A stretch of DNA of 64,000 nucleotides from Bedellia somnulentella (lineage: Eukaryota > Arthropoda > Insecta > Lepidoptera > Bedelliidae). The position numbers and the translations under genes were made by a program. The stretch spans positions 17,841,423-17,905,422 of the forward strand of contig OY755176.1 in NCBI GenBank assembly GCA_963576735.1, in the 5' to 3' direction. The number at the start of each line of letters is the position of its first letter. Position 1 is the stretch's first letter. This document shows positions 52,901 through 63,848 of the stretch, one piece after another. Under the pieces are notes generated by a model. That model was not told the DNA's origin and ran no database searches. It worked only from the letters and a program-made list of their open reading frames with translations.

Positions 52901-55900
52901 TTAGTTACTCTAACCACGGGTCAAAAAATGCATTTTGCTGATATCTAATTAATAGTTACGATATTTAACAAATTGTTGAGTTAACCACGGATCAAAAAAC
53001 TGGCCCTTAGGTAAATGCCAGATAGTTTAACAATAGTTTATCTGACCGTATATAGATATAGGTTTGACGCCGCATATCCTAAAAAGGATAGTGACGCTAC
53101 TATTTCATCCCGACTAGACATCATATTTTGACGTTGGATTTCAGATTGTATATTCTATTTTATGATTGGACAATGTATGCACATGATAAAATATCTTGGC
53201 CTCATTATGATATTACAAAAACAACCCGAATTCATAAAGCACATTCATAGCAGAATATCAGAAAATACACAAACATGTAGGTCTAATTTAGGATTTGAAG
53301 TCATATAACTTTTCATCCAAAACCGTTCCAAATAACTTTTGAAAGCCCACGGTACTATCGAGGTTATCTGACCAGCATTAAATTAAAGAGCTTCATAATA
53401 AAGCCACATTTATCTGTCAATCATCAACTGATCGTCAGCCTCTTGGTTTCTCGATTATTTCTATACAGAAATCACGGACATTCTACTGACAATACAAGAC
53501 AGTGCTCGGTGTGTATATGGGTAGCGAGTGAGTTGCAGAACATGCGAGTCCAGTTTTTGCTCGGTCCATGGTCCCTAGATGTTAAACTGCGGGCCAATTC
53601 TTTGTTCGATAGTGTGAACATTATAAACTATACTTACTGAAAGATTTGTTTGTATTTAGAACAAGTTGGATTGATCAAGAGTTTATAATTTCATTGCTTT
53701 GGAATCAGATTTGCTGTGTAGTGTCGGCTTAGAATAGCACTACCCCGTTTCTTCCCATGGGTGTATGTAAGAGGCGACATAGGGTCAATACCCTATGCCA
53801 ATGGGCTTCTTATTGGATTTTTAGGCGATGTGATTGGAGACCCATCACTGACAACCTTTATTTTACCATCTTTGCCCCACGTAACATCCAAAAGTGGCTG
53901 AGGAATATATAATTCCTTAGCTCTGGTTACCCCTTCTAGGAATTTATAGCCGTGAGTATATTTATGTATGGAATCAGATTCGGCTTTCAATATCATACTG
54001 ATGAAGATAGAATAGAAATGAGGTCTCGATTTTTATTTATACGTTAATAAACTTTTTCCATCGTCTTCTTCCGTATAAAAAAGATATTTTGATGCAACTT
54101 CGGGCTAAAAGCTGATTTAAATTAAAGGAGTTTCATATAAACTAGAAACTCCTTTAATTCATGTTCACGTTAGAATTTCTGTTTATCCTTACGTAATGCA
54201 CCCTTATAGCTGTTGAAGATAGATTCTTTATACCAAATTTACCTGCCTAATTTCAGCCCTCTAGGTCTAGCTGTTTGTGCTATGCGCTGTGTGTTAGTCA
54301 GTCAATCGGTAATGGAACTATTTTATGTACAGAGAGAGAAGTGGATCAAAACGTCTTTTGTTTTACCGTTTTTGCCCTTTGCTACTTCCAATTGAGGCCA
54401 ACTTTCGAGGTTTCCTCAAGTCTGTTTTCTATAAATTATTGCTATAAACATCTTTATTTTTCGGACAGTTCAGTTTAATATTTAGGATCAAATTAGCAAG
54501 AATTGGTCCCTCTTATGATGGTTACCGACGACGTATCGACCGACTGAGTTGCGTCACTTCAATATGTTATCATTTGCGGGAAATCTGTCGCGGTGCAACC
54601 GGTTCCAGGCGGTTATCGGTTACCAATGTTACGCTACGAGTATCTTTGCGTTGAAATGATGATTTACAGATTGATAAGTTGGTAACTAGTGCGAAAATAA
54701 TGCATCTATGAATTTTCCGTAGTAATGAAGAGATCTTTTAGGTTACCGGGAAATAGCTGATTCCGTGGTGAAGCAAGTTATGGCCACGGATCGGGTCATA
54801 TAATATGTGTAGCTCTTTGAAAAGGTGATGATATTGAGTGTTATTCTAACAGACACGACCAAATTTTATTAGATAACTTGAGTAAGAAACTTTAACTATT
54901 CCCTTAGACTAAGAAAAAAATTGTAGAACAAGTTTGTGGACACCTGTTTGGCACACTTCGAAAGTCATCCTGTACGTCCTCGCCTGTACGTACTACACTG
55001 TGAGTTTTATAATGAAGGTATTTATTTTATAATGTACATTATAAAACACACACTAATATCACCAAATTGTAACTTTTGTTTAATTTTCAAATTGGCGTCG
55101 TGTCATGGTTCCGCTACTGGTCTGGAGTATTACTTAACCAAAGCATTATATCACTATAAATGTGATAAAATGTTACTTTCTTTACCAGTTTCATTGTACT
55201 CTTCATATTAGGTATGCATTGTTCTCACACGTGCTTATTTCAAAACTTATGTCATCACGTTCATTTGACTTGTGCGTTACATGTACTTATGGTTACAAAT
55301 CTCGATGAGGGGTAGACTGAAATTCGCAATTAAAAATTCTTCAGTCTCTTTAGTTGGGTCGGTAAAAGATTGTAAATAATAAGACGGTTGTTGATGGGTC
55401 TCCGGACACATCGCCCAAACAATTTGTGCAGCATGTTGCAATTTTTAAAGTGGAAGTGGCAAAACGATTTTAAACTGAAGGATTGGTGAAGCATATTTGA
55501 AGTGACTTACTTTGTGATTCCTCGTATGTTGATGTATTTTAAATCACAATATAAAACCTAGGTATACATAGTTTGCTGTCTAGTGTCGGCTTAGAATAAC
55601 ACTACCCCATTTCTGCCGGTGGGTGTACGTAAGAGGCGACTAACGGTATTGGGGCTTTTAAGGTATTTTTGGGCGATGCGGTTGGAGACCATCTTTTGCC
55701 ATCTTTTCCCCACTCATCTTTCCAAGAGTGGCTGAGGAACTTCTAGTTCCTTAGCTCTGGCTACCCCTTCTTGGGATTTATAGCCGTGAGTATATGTATG
55801 TATGTATACATATTTAACAAACGTAATGATTATCCTACACATACATAAAGTAACTAGGTGTACCTACAGAAAGACGTGAAAATTCTAATCTACCGACCCT

Positions 55901-58900
55901 ACTCGCTAAATCAAGAATTATATCTGCGCTTTCATTTTCGTCAATGAAAAGCCAATATAAAATGTCAGCTACAAGTGTGAGTTAACCGGTGGAGTAATTA
56001 ATCAGCGCCAGGTACATTAGCCAAGTCTCTTAAGGGCATATCGCTTATAAATACATTTTATTGCCGACGTACTAGGCTGTATTGAATATTTATCAACGCA
56101 CTTATCTATGTTACCGTGTATATGTGTAATAGGATTGTTGACTAACAAACGATAGAAAAAATGCGACAAGCTAGCTAGGTCATTATGTGACTATGTGCTT
56201 AGAATAATTTGTTCTTTGTACTGTTTGTTAAGAGTTGCTTGTGTGACACTAAATCTTAAGATTTACGAAATTTTTTGTTTCGAAACTTTAATAAATTAAG
56301 AATAAATAAAGGAAAGAAAAATTTCGACACAGGCGGAAATCCCGCAATTTTTCTTTCCTTTATTTATTAATAATAATCCCCACATGAGGTTTTCATGAAC
56401 AAAAAGATTTAAATTTCGAAACTTTGTTTATATGTTTTATGGGTAATGAAATATCAAAGTTTTTTGTTTTTATTGGTTGATAATTATAAAATTCGGTTTT
56501 ATTTTGATGCTTGGCAAAACGATAAATTGTTCAGATATTGAAACGCATACATTCCTTAATTCATATTATAATATAATATTTAGAGCAGCATACTACAAAT
56601 TCATTTACTTACATCAATAACTTACAATGAATCTGTCCAACTGTATATCGAGATGTCCAAAAATAAAATTCTCTAGATAAATACATACATACATATACTC
56701 ACGCCATTATTAGCTCCCATTAGGGTAGACAGAGACTATCGATCGCCACTTTGTAAGATTCTTTTGTCTTTAGCTTCGTTTGCATCCATCAATCTTCTCA
56801 TACATGCTCTTTTATTATTCATACTTCGGACGCCTGCCCTTTTGAGCACACTCGCTAAATTCTCTAGATGTTGCAATTATACTATTAACTGATCACAAAT
56901 AAGGCATTATGGTAAAATAAATGAATTCTCGTATTGTTAGAACTTTAAATATCGATTGCAGAACCAAATAAAAGGGACATACATACATACATATACTCAC
57001 GGCTATAATTCCCAAAACGGGGTAGCCAGAGCTTTGGAATGAGAAATTCCTCAGCCACTTTTGGAAGTTGATTGGGGAAAAGATGGTAATCATAAATGTT
57101 TTTGGTGACGGGTCTCCAACCACATCGCCCAAAAATCACTTGAAAAGCCCCTATACCCTTAGTCGCCTCTTACGATCACCCACGGGTAGAAATGGGGTAG
57201 TGTTATTCTAAGCCGACACTACACAGCAAATAAAAGGGACTTATCATACAACATCAAAACGCATCCCTTACTTATCAGCCAATTACACTTCCGGGTTCCA
57301 GTAGCTAGTGGTGCACTGATGTGCAAACTAGTGATGGGAATACTAAATAAAAGGAATCAACAAACAACATCAGAACTAATCCCTTACTCATCAGCCAACC
57401 ACACTTGCGGATTTCAATAGCTATTGGTGAACCGACTAGTGAGGTACAAACTAGTGATTTGCAGACTGATTAAGGGAATCAACTAACAACAATCACGTCG
57501 ATTCGCGGCGGGTGTGGACGGCTACTCAGGGCCGGCGGGTTCCAACAGCTAGAGATGTACAAACTAAAAACAAGGAATCAACTCACAAATCAACCTCCCT
57601 TACTCAACGACCAACCACACACAGACACGGTTTCTACTGCCACTAGTGCTTAGGGTCAACTCTGCACATCGAGAACGATAATAGGCATACTTATACCTTC
57701 TAACCCATATTAAAATTTATATCTTTCTCCCTCACACGATCGAATATTCGTAATTTTGACAATTCTTATACATGAGAATACATGGTGATATTCGAAAAAT
57801 CCTGCGATACCTCCGTAGTTGTCGTTGGTTTCATCGAATAGAAAGCGCTAATATTTATAATATTTTTAGCTGTGTAGTGTCGGCTTAGAATAGCACTACC
57901 CCATTTCTTCCGGTGGGTGTACGTAAGAGGCGACTAACGGTTTTGGGGTTTTTGAGGGATTTTTGGGCGATGCGGTTGGAGACCCATTACCAACAACCTT
58001 TATTTCACCATCTTTTCCCCACACAACTTCCAAAAGTGGCTGAGGAATTTCTGATTCCTTAGCTCTGGCTACCCCTTCTAGGGATTTATAGCCGTGAGTA
58101 TATGTATGTATGTAAGTATGTATGTAATATTTATATTATTGCATACATTTCAAAATGTCAAAATCCGAATATTCGATCTTGCGAATGAGAAAGAAATAAA
58201 TGTTAATATGGGTAGAAGAGATAAGTATGCAAATTATCGTGCTCGGCGTGAAGAGTAAACCTTCTGTACTAACAATGTGGTCTGTTCTAGTTCAACGTGC
58301 AGAGTACGGCGGGTGTGGAAGGCTACGCAGGGCCGGCGGCAGGCAGCGCGCCCGCGTCGCCGCCGACCCGGCTGCGCGCCAAGGAGGAGGATCTGTCCGC
58401 GCACTCCGCGCATAGTGCTGATGGTATGTACTTTTCATGATTTAGGGTGGGATTTATGTTGTTAGCTTGGTTTATTGGCCGGTGAGTGACTTGGAAATTT
58501 TATTTTCGCATAAACATAGAACTTAACATTCTCATAATTAGACAAAAGTTTCCAAATAAGTTGTCTATACATTTTGTTTATCTATCCATATCTATTATTA
58601 GTGTTTGAGAGGGTTGAGTTGAGTGTCATCCTGGCATCCAAATAAATTTTTATTAATAAATATGTTTTTTATTTTATAAATTTATTCTAAGAACTTTAGC
58701 CGACAAAATATCACGTACACATTTGACTAATTTATGTCTCGGTTATCACTAATTTGTACACATCAACAGGATGCAACCGAAGTTGCATACATAACTACCA
58801 CACTAAATAATAACACACTAGCAGCAACACTAATTATGAAATAAAATAGGAGGTGGCTTATCCGAATCCGACGGCGAATGCGCGGGTTCCAGCCACGGTA

Positions 58901-59388
58901 CCGGCACGACTTATCTATCCACTAACACTAATTTCTACTAACCTATACACATACCCCAAGTTACATACAAATCTATTCATCTAATAGGAGGCGGCTCATC
59001 CGAATCGGACGGATGAATCCGCGGGTTCAAGCCACGGTACCGGTACGAGACGCGCGCAGTACGTTAGCGCCAACTGCGTCGTGTTCACGCACTATTCATT
59101 TCTGCCCTCCTCCTTTTTTTATAGGTCTATCTAAGATTCATTGAACTCAAGCCTTCCCACCTATACACATACCCCAAGTTACATACAAAACTATTCATCT
59201 ACTAGGAGGCGGCTCATCCGAATCCGATGGTGAATGTGCGGGTTCAAGCCACGGTACCGGTACCACCGCGGCGGGCCGCGCGCAGTACGTCAGCGCCAAC
59301 TGCGTCGTGTTCACGCACTACTCGGGGGACGCGGCCGCGAATGTTGATGAGCATTTCGCTAGGGCACTCGCGCCGGAGAAGCATAAAG
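49833..59388 (+). CDS. vg: Vestigial, wing-selector transcriptional co-activator (5' part of gene)
   Basis: Nuclear co-factor that binds the TEAD protein Scalloped through its TONDU domain and directs wing and flight-muscle fate. Coding exons 49833-49940, 58291-58423 and 59206-59388 join in phase to 141 residues plus one base; the donor at 59389 is intact and the C-terminal exon(s) lie beyond the window. The N-terminus has MYGAYYPYLYGR, conserved in insect Vestigial. The middle is Ala/Gly/Ser/Pro-rich. The third exon ends with QYVSANCVVFTHYSGD, then VDEHFARAL, the full TONDU/Vestigial signature for Scalloped binding. An in-frame TAA at 49770 bounds the start; the ATG at 49833 is preferred, though Met13 (next to YGAYYP) is possible. 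Two short upstream ORFs precede the start. Three of its exons have decayed partial copies nearby. Exons are very GC-rich, introns AT-rich and full of repeats. Confidence 0.93.
49966..50190 (+). repeat. SINE H copy just after vestigial exon 1
   Basis: TTCATGAAAACTCATGTGGGG, an inverted head piece (CACCAGCAGGTTTCGAACC), then GACACCATAGCTTAGTTGATAG..GTCCTGCTGGTG. It begins only 25 bp after the splice donor. Confidence 0.78.
50548..50588 (+). pseudogene. Partial copy of vestigial exon 1 end and donor
   Basis: TACCGCCACTTCCAGTATGA then CCGAGTAACTAGCACT: matches the last 23 bp of the exon and ~14 bp of the intron (49918-49955) with three mismatches. The donor GG|GTAACT has become GA|GTAACT. Confidence 0.72.
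50625..51003 (-). repeat. LINE 3' fragment followed by repeat A
   Basis: 50625-50740: (CATA)n, ACTCACGCCATTAGTTCCC, GATCGCCACTTCGCACGATCC (LINE). 50797-51003: ACATACATACATTTACTCGCGG to CTAAGCCGACACTACACGG (repeat A). Confidence 0.83.
51004..52177. other. vestigial intron, no feature seen
   Basis: Unique AT-rich text; no exon or repeat recognised. Confidence 0.5.
52178..52678 (+). repeat. Two repeat A copies in tandem
   Basis: 52178-52426 is well kept. 52427-52678 is much older (TGTAGTGAAGTATCGGCTAG..TTTTTGGGTAATGCG..GAAAAGTGGG) and follows directly on the (TATG)n tail of the first. Confidence 0.83.
52789..53006. mobile_element. PIF/Harbinger-like MITE
   Basis: 218 bp, inverted termini GGGCCAGTTTTTTGATCCG / CGGATCAAAAAACTGGCCC, TTA target duplication at 52786-52788 and 53007-53009. 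The interior also has mirrored TTAACCA motifs. Non-coding. Confidence 0.9.
53713..53968 (+). repeat. Repeat A copy
   Basis: Full length with a short duplication in the GGGTCAATACCC region. Confidence 0.86.
54120..54159. other. Perfect 15-bp hairpin
   Basis: AATTAAAGGAGTTTC and GAAACTCCTTTAATT around a 10-base loop. Confidence 0.75.
55300..55807. repeat. Repeat A: minus relic and plus copy
   Basis: 55300-55412 minus, decayed (GATGAGGGGTAGACTGAAATT..GATGGGTCTCC). 55571-55807 plus, good, with a deletion in the CATCACCAACAACC block. Confidence 0.8.
56300..56412. repeat. SINE H end fragment
   Basis: GGAAAGAAAAATTTCGACAC, truncated head, and CCCCACATGAGGTTTTCATGAAC; small inverted arrangement of both ends without the body. 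Confidence 0.72.
56685..56860 (-). mobile_element. LINE 3'-end fragment
   Basis: ACATACATATACTCACGCC, GATCGCCACTTTGTAAGATTC, TACTTCGGACGCCTGCCC. Confidence 0.82.
56979..57224 (-). repeat. Repeat A copy
   Basis: Complete; closest in this window to the copy at 627 (CACGGGTAGAAATGGGG, AATAACACT variants). Confidence 0.87.
57230..57660. repeat. Local degenerate tandem repeat upstream of vestigial exon 2
   Basis: Four units of ~90-130 bp sharing AGGGAATCAAC.AACAACATC, CCCTTACTCATCAGCCAACCACAC and GTACAAACTAGTG. Unit 3 (about 57475-57560) has a GC-rich insert matching vestigial exon 2. Confidence 0.75.
57505..57539 (+). pseudogene. Fragment of vestigial exon 2
   Basis: GCGGCGGGTGTGGACGGCTA then CTCAGGGCCGGCGGG corresponds to 58306-58340 of the real exon with three or four mismatches (encoding a piece like AGVDGYSGPAG). 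No splice sites; not usable. Confidence 0.75.
57868..58128 (+). repeat. Repeat A copy
   Basis: Full length with a long (GTAT)n tail. Confidence 0.87.
58291..58423 (+). CDS. vg: vestigial second coding exon
   Basis: Acceptor GTCTGTTCTAG; FNVQSTAGVEGYAGPAAGSA and PASPPTRLRAKEEDLSAHSA; ends phase 1 before GTATGT. Confidence 0.9.
58850..58912 (+). pseudogene. Partial copy a of the vestigial TONDU exon
   Basis: TAG acceptor then GAGGTGGCTTATCCGAATCC..GGTACCGGCACG: first ~62 bp of the exon, frame open, but it runs out before the TONDU motif and into stops. Confidence 0.8.
58988..59097 (+). pseudogene. Partial copy b of the vestigial TONDU exon
   Basis: First ~110 bp of the exon, reaching the codons for NCVVFTHYS, then breaks off. 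A one-base insertion makes TGA ten codons in. The intron flank before it (TATACACATACCCCAAGTTACA) is repeated before the real exon too, so the unit is exon start plus intron end. Confidence 0.85.
59206..59388 (+). CDS. vg: vestigial TONDU exon
   Basis: Acceptor CATCTACTAG; GGSSESDGECAGSSHGTGTT, AAGRAQYVSA, CVVFTHYSGDAAANVDEHFA, RALAPEKHK; donor GTAATT. The VVFTHYSGD..VDEHFxRAL signature binds Scalloped. Confidence 0.95.
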
Positions 59389-60330
59389 GTAATTGTGATA
59401 AGTATTATTTGGGTTATAGTTAACTAGTGTGGGATTTACTAAATAATAAATACTTATTTTGTACTAAAAATGTTGATTACATCGATAAGTACACGAAAAT
59501 TTGTCACGTTCTGCTAAGAGCGGATCCAGGTTTTTTCTAGGAGGGGACTAAAGTAGAAAATAGTACAAATATGTAAATAAGGAATATGGCTTCTGGGAGG
59601 CTGAATCCACTACTGCGTTCTGTACTCAAGAATTCAGTAGCACTAGAGAAGCAAAATAGTCCTACTTGCACACCCTGTATGTGAAATGTTTTGTCAACTT
59701 TATTTTATGTTTTTTTTGTGAAGATACATATTGTGTCATATATTGCGTGAAATTTTATCGTCCGTAAACTGACATAGAGGTATAGATAGTTTGCCTGGAA
59801 ATATTTGTGAGTGTTAGGGAATATAATGGAAAGGATGAAATGAAAAAATAACGCCTTAATTTTCTTTTGGAAATGGTTTTTCAGTAGGAACTTTTCAGTA
59901 TAACAACAAATAAGGCTCTTATTAAATATTTTTTCCTGAGTAGAGCACTGTTTCATTTATCCCACCACCCTATTATACCAACCAAAGTAAAATACATTTA
60001 TATTGTCCGAGCCATTTTGGAAGTGTTCAAACGCTATCATATGATAATTATGTTTTTATGGATAGCAATGACGATAATTTTAATACAAAAAGAGAATCAT
60101 TAGTTGTAACGAACCGTTTGATTGGATTCTGCGAATCAGTTAGTCAAATTCATTAGTTAGTTATTTAGTCTCTACGCTGGCATTTATTATGCGATAACAA
60201 TCGGAAGCTCCATCTCGCTTAAAATAAGATAATATACGTTTTTCTTTGTTTGTGCATCGCGATCGTAACGATTAATTTCATTGGCTACTTAATCTTACTT
60301 TATACTCTAAAGATAAAAAAACTGCTGCTT
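59389..60330. other. vestigial intron, no feature seen
   Basis: AT-rich unique text. Confidence 0.5.
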
Positions 60331-60573
60331 GCTGTGTAGTGCTAAAAATAGCACTACCCCATTTCTTCCGGTGGGTGTACGTAAGAGGCGACTAACAGTG
60401 TTGGGGCTTTTAAGGGATTTTTGGGCGATGCGGTTGGAGACCCATCACCAACAACCTTTATTTTACCATCTCTACCCCACTCAACTTTCCAAACGTGGCT
60501 AAGGAATTTCGAATTCCCTAGTTCTGGCTACCCCTTCTACGGATTTATAGTAGTGAGTATATGTATGTATGTA
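60331..60573 (+). repeat. Repeat A copy
   Basis: Full length with a small deletion in the GTCGGCTTAGAATAG start. Confidence 0.86.
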
Positions 60574-60999
60574 TAAAAAAAACCTAAATTTAATTTTTAA
60601 CTCATATTTTGATTTTGAGTTGTAATATTTTCCCTAAGTACTAGAATCTTGTCGCTTAAAATTAAATAAGTAAAGGTTCAGTAAATTCACGTATTTTTTT
60701 GTATATTCACAAATGTAAGCTGCCCTTTTTATGTAGATCTATAGGGCAATAGAATAGTGAATTTTCTAAAAAGAGGTTGAATGTTGGTTATTTACCTACA
60801 AAACAAAACAAACAGTACACAACATTCAAATACTGTAAACTTACGAATGTAAGCTACTAAAGTCCCAGAATTATCAGCCAAACAGATCCAGACTACCGAA
60901 ATACCTTCATAATAACATCAAAAGAAAGGGTTCTGTAGAACCAGTTCGTCAAAAACTGACGAACTCAGAGCATAGTTAGTGGTCCTTAGATCAGTCGAG

Positions 61000-62115
61000 A
61001 AAAACCGGGGTTATAGCCACAAGCGCCGAACGCTGGTAAAAACTGCGTTCCAAGTATTCTTGTGAAGACGCCGCGAGGCTATTTCGGCAGATCTTTTGTA
61101 ACAACGGTCATGTCATAAGAACGGTAGCACACTATTAAAGATATCTTTGTTTTTGGACGGAATTATAATGTGGAGGCCTGTATTTGATGGTATAAATACT
61201 AGATGTACATTATACTTAGTATTTTCCGGGGTTAGCGTCGAACGGTGGGCGTGTGGAAATAGGAGTAAAAGGATGATTATAGAATGGTTTTTTAGGAAAA
61301 GATTAAGCAATACAAGTATTATAGAATACATCTAAACCGGAATAGAATTTTCGGTAACCTCTTGAGAAACATCGCAACTTTCATAGTATTCTTTTGAAGA
61401 TGTCGCGAGGTTATTTCGGCTGGTCGTTTGTAACAACGGTCATGTCATAAGAACGGTAGCACACAATTAAAGATATCTTTGTTTTTGGACGGAATTATAA
61501 TGTGGAGGTCTGATTTGATAGTATACTAGAAGTACTCTGTTTTCGCTGTGGATTAATTTATACATACATACATACATATACTCACGGCTATAAATCCCTA
61601 GAAGGGGTAGCCAGAGCTAAGGAATTAGAAATTCCTCAGCCACTTTCGGAAAGTTGAGTGGGGAAAAGATGGGAAAATAAAGGCTTTTGGTGATGGGTCT
61701 CCAACCGCATCGCCCAAAAATCCCTTAATAGCCCAAACACTGTTAGTCGCCTCTTACGTACACCCACCGGAAGAAATGGGGTAGTGCTATTCTAAACCGA
61801 CACTACACGGCATAATAATTTATACCTTGTACTTATCCGGGATTAGCGTCTAATGCTGGACGTAAGAAAATAGAAATAAATGGATGGTTCTACAAAGGTC
61901 TTTGGGAGACGTTTAATTGACTAATATAGATATATGCTTACATCTATTAGGTTCAAATGCAGTTATCTCTTCAGAAACATATAGGAGCTTTCAAATCATT
62001 CTTGTGAAGAAGCCACGGGGCTATTTCGGCAGAACGCTTTAGTAGCAACGGTCATGTTATAAGAACGGTAGCACACAATTAAAGATATCTTTGTTTTTGG
62101 ACTGAATAATAATAC
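61000..62115. repeat. Three-unit degenerate tandem repeat in the vestigial intron
   Basis: Units anchored at 61045, 61388 and 61998 share TATTCTTGTGAAGA, GGCTATTTCGGCAG, and the best-kept block CATGTCATAAGAACGGTAGC followed by ATTAAAGATATCTTTGTTTT (61109, 61440, 62049). A repeat A copy (61560-61809) is inserted after unit 2. Confidence 0.82.
61560..61809 (-). repeat. Repeat A copy inside the tandem repeat
   Basis: (CATA)n, ACTCACGGCTATAAATCCC to CTAAACCGACACTACACGG; intact. Confidence 0.87.
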
Positions 62116-62879
62116 CATATATACAACTTTTTGATAAAGTGGGCTGTTTTTAACGGATCGCTTAAAATCCTTTATTTCACTATCTTTTCTCCCTCTCGAT
62201 TTCTATAATAGGCTGTAGGAATTTTAATTTTAAAGTTCTAATTTCTATTTTGAGTATTACCAATAATCACTCATTTTTTATTTTTTATTCATAGATGTTT
62301 GAAGAAACAGTAGTGAGGATTTAAATTGATTATGCGAATATACATTCTTATTATTCTAATGATACTAAAGGATATGCTAATATTTATCATTAACCAGATC
62401 GATTATGCAAAACAGTATTGATCATCGATGGATGTTTAGCGATAATCGCTACTTAATCATACAAGAAGAGAGAAAAGGGAAAAAATATACAATTCATACC
62501 CGTACGCCGTGGCGTGTATCCAAAAAACAATATATATATTAATTTTTCCAAATTATTTGTATTTTTTTTTTGTGCTTAGTATTTTGAGGAGTCAATTGTA
62601 GCCATATCCACCGTAAAGATAAAAACCCACTTAAACTCTCTACAAACAGATGACTAGAAATATTCGCATGAAACAGCAAAAACACAAAGATATTAAAGAG
62701 ATACAATACACAATACACTGAACGAATGGTAGAAATAATTTCCGCTCGAAAAAATAGATACTTTACAAATGCTAACCACTTTTCGTGGTTTTGGAATCAG
62801 GAAAATGTGCTTATTTTGTAAAGCCCGCCCAAATCCAAATAAACCCTAACCAAACCTAAAAAAACGATATTTCAGCATA

Positions 62880-63060
62880 ATCAGATGATCTAAAACAAGG
62901 CCAGTAGGACGAACCTGCGGAATGTGTCCGCGCTCCCACGGCCGATTAGTCTCCCATCGTTTCTTTATAATCCGCGCTAGTGTGAACCATTATAGGTCGG
63001 CGTCTTTACCGCCGCCTTTGTTCTTGCCAATATTTATGCACTTTGATATCCACGAATTCT
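62880..63060. promoter_or_regulatory. Candidate enhancer in the vestigial intron
   Basis: A GC-rich, repeat-free island with GGAATGT (TEAD/Scalloped type, 62919-62925), CCTTTGTTC (63015) and CTTTGAT (TCF/Pangolin type, 63041-63047). Vestigial is known to be autoregulated through Scalloped and to respond to Wingless. One site of each kind; speculative. Confidence 0.3.
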
Positions 63061-63737
63061 TGTCGCGCTTTGGAAATATACTATTTTGTCGGCGGGTTTG
63101 AGGTTGATCTTTCTGTATCTGTTGGATTTGTGAGGGTTTGTTTTGTTGATAAGTATGTAGGTGGACATAGATATAGTTATTCGTATCACATAAAGGGATT
63201 ATACTAGATTATGTTATGATCGATGCTGTAATTAATACATTATATATAACATCCGATTCTAAAATGCAAACAGAAATGTAGCACTCATCGGGAAATTACT
63301 TGCTATAAAAAATACAATGGTGTTAGTCGAATAAAGTTTTCAAACTAAGACTCCTAATTTTCTACTGCACTCTTTTATATTGAGCTACCAAAGTTGAACA
63401 ACACAATTTGTTGACGATAAACAAAGAAATTAACATCTCTGGTCAAAGTTAATATATTTCCCACAACGCAGTCGTGAAATATGGTGAATTTGAATTTCTT
63501 ACCATTGTCTGATAAAAATAAAAGGCAGCAACCACTTACAATCCCAAAGAAGAAATTCCTCAGTTGGTTTTATTTTGTGGAATAAGGAAAGAGGTGTTAG
63601 CATCTCTTTTATCTCGTAATATTTTGAATAACATTCATGTTATTGTAATTTAAGTTTCTGCTACATCAAATAAATATGTTGATTTATAAAACAGAATTTG
63701 CAAACACAGTAATGACTTTACCAAATGATACTTAAGT

Positions 63738-63848
63738 TCTTTCATCTCGTCCCCTATCAACTTCCAAATTTAACTGAGGAGTTTTTAGCTCTGAAGCTCT
63801 GGCTACCCCTTTTTGGGATTTATGGCCGTGTGTATATGAATGTATGCA
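63738..63848 (+). repeat. Repeat A 3' fragment
   Basis: TCATCTCGTCCCCTATCAACTTCC to GGCCGTGTGTATATG. Confidence 0.72.

Noticed and set aside
62905..63101. Vestigial C-terminal exon
   Set aside because: In phase and open, but it lacks a pyrimidine tract and the conserved Vestigial C-terminal features; kept only as a regulatory candidate.
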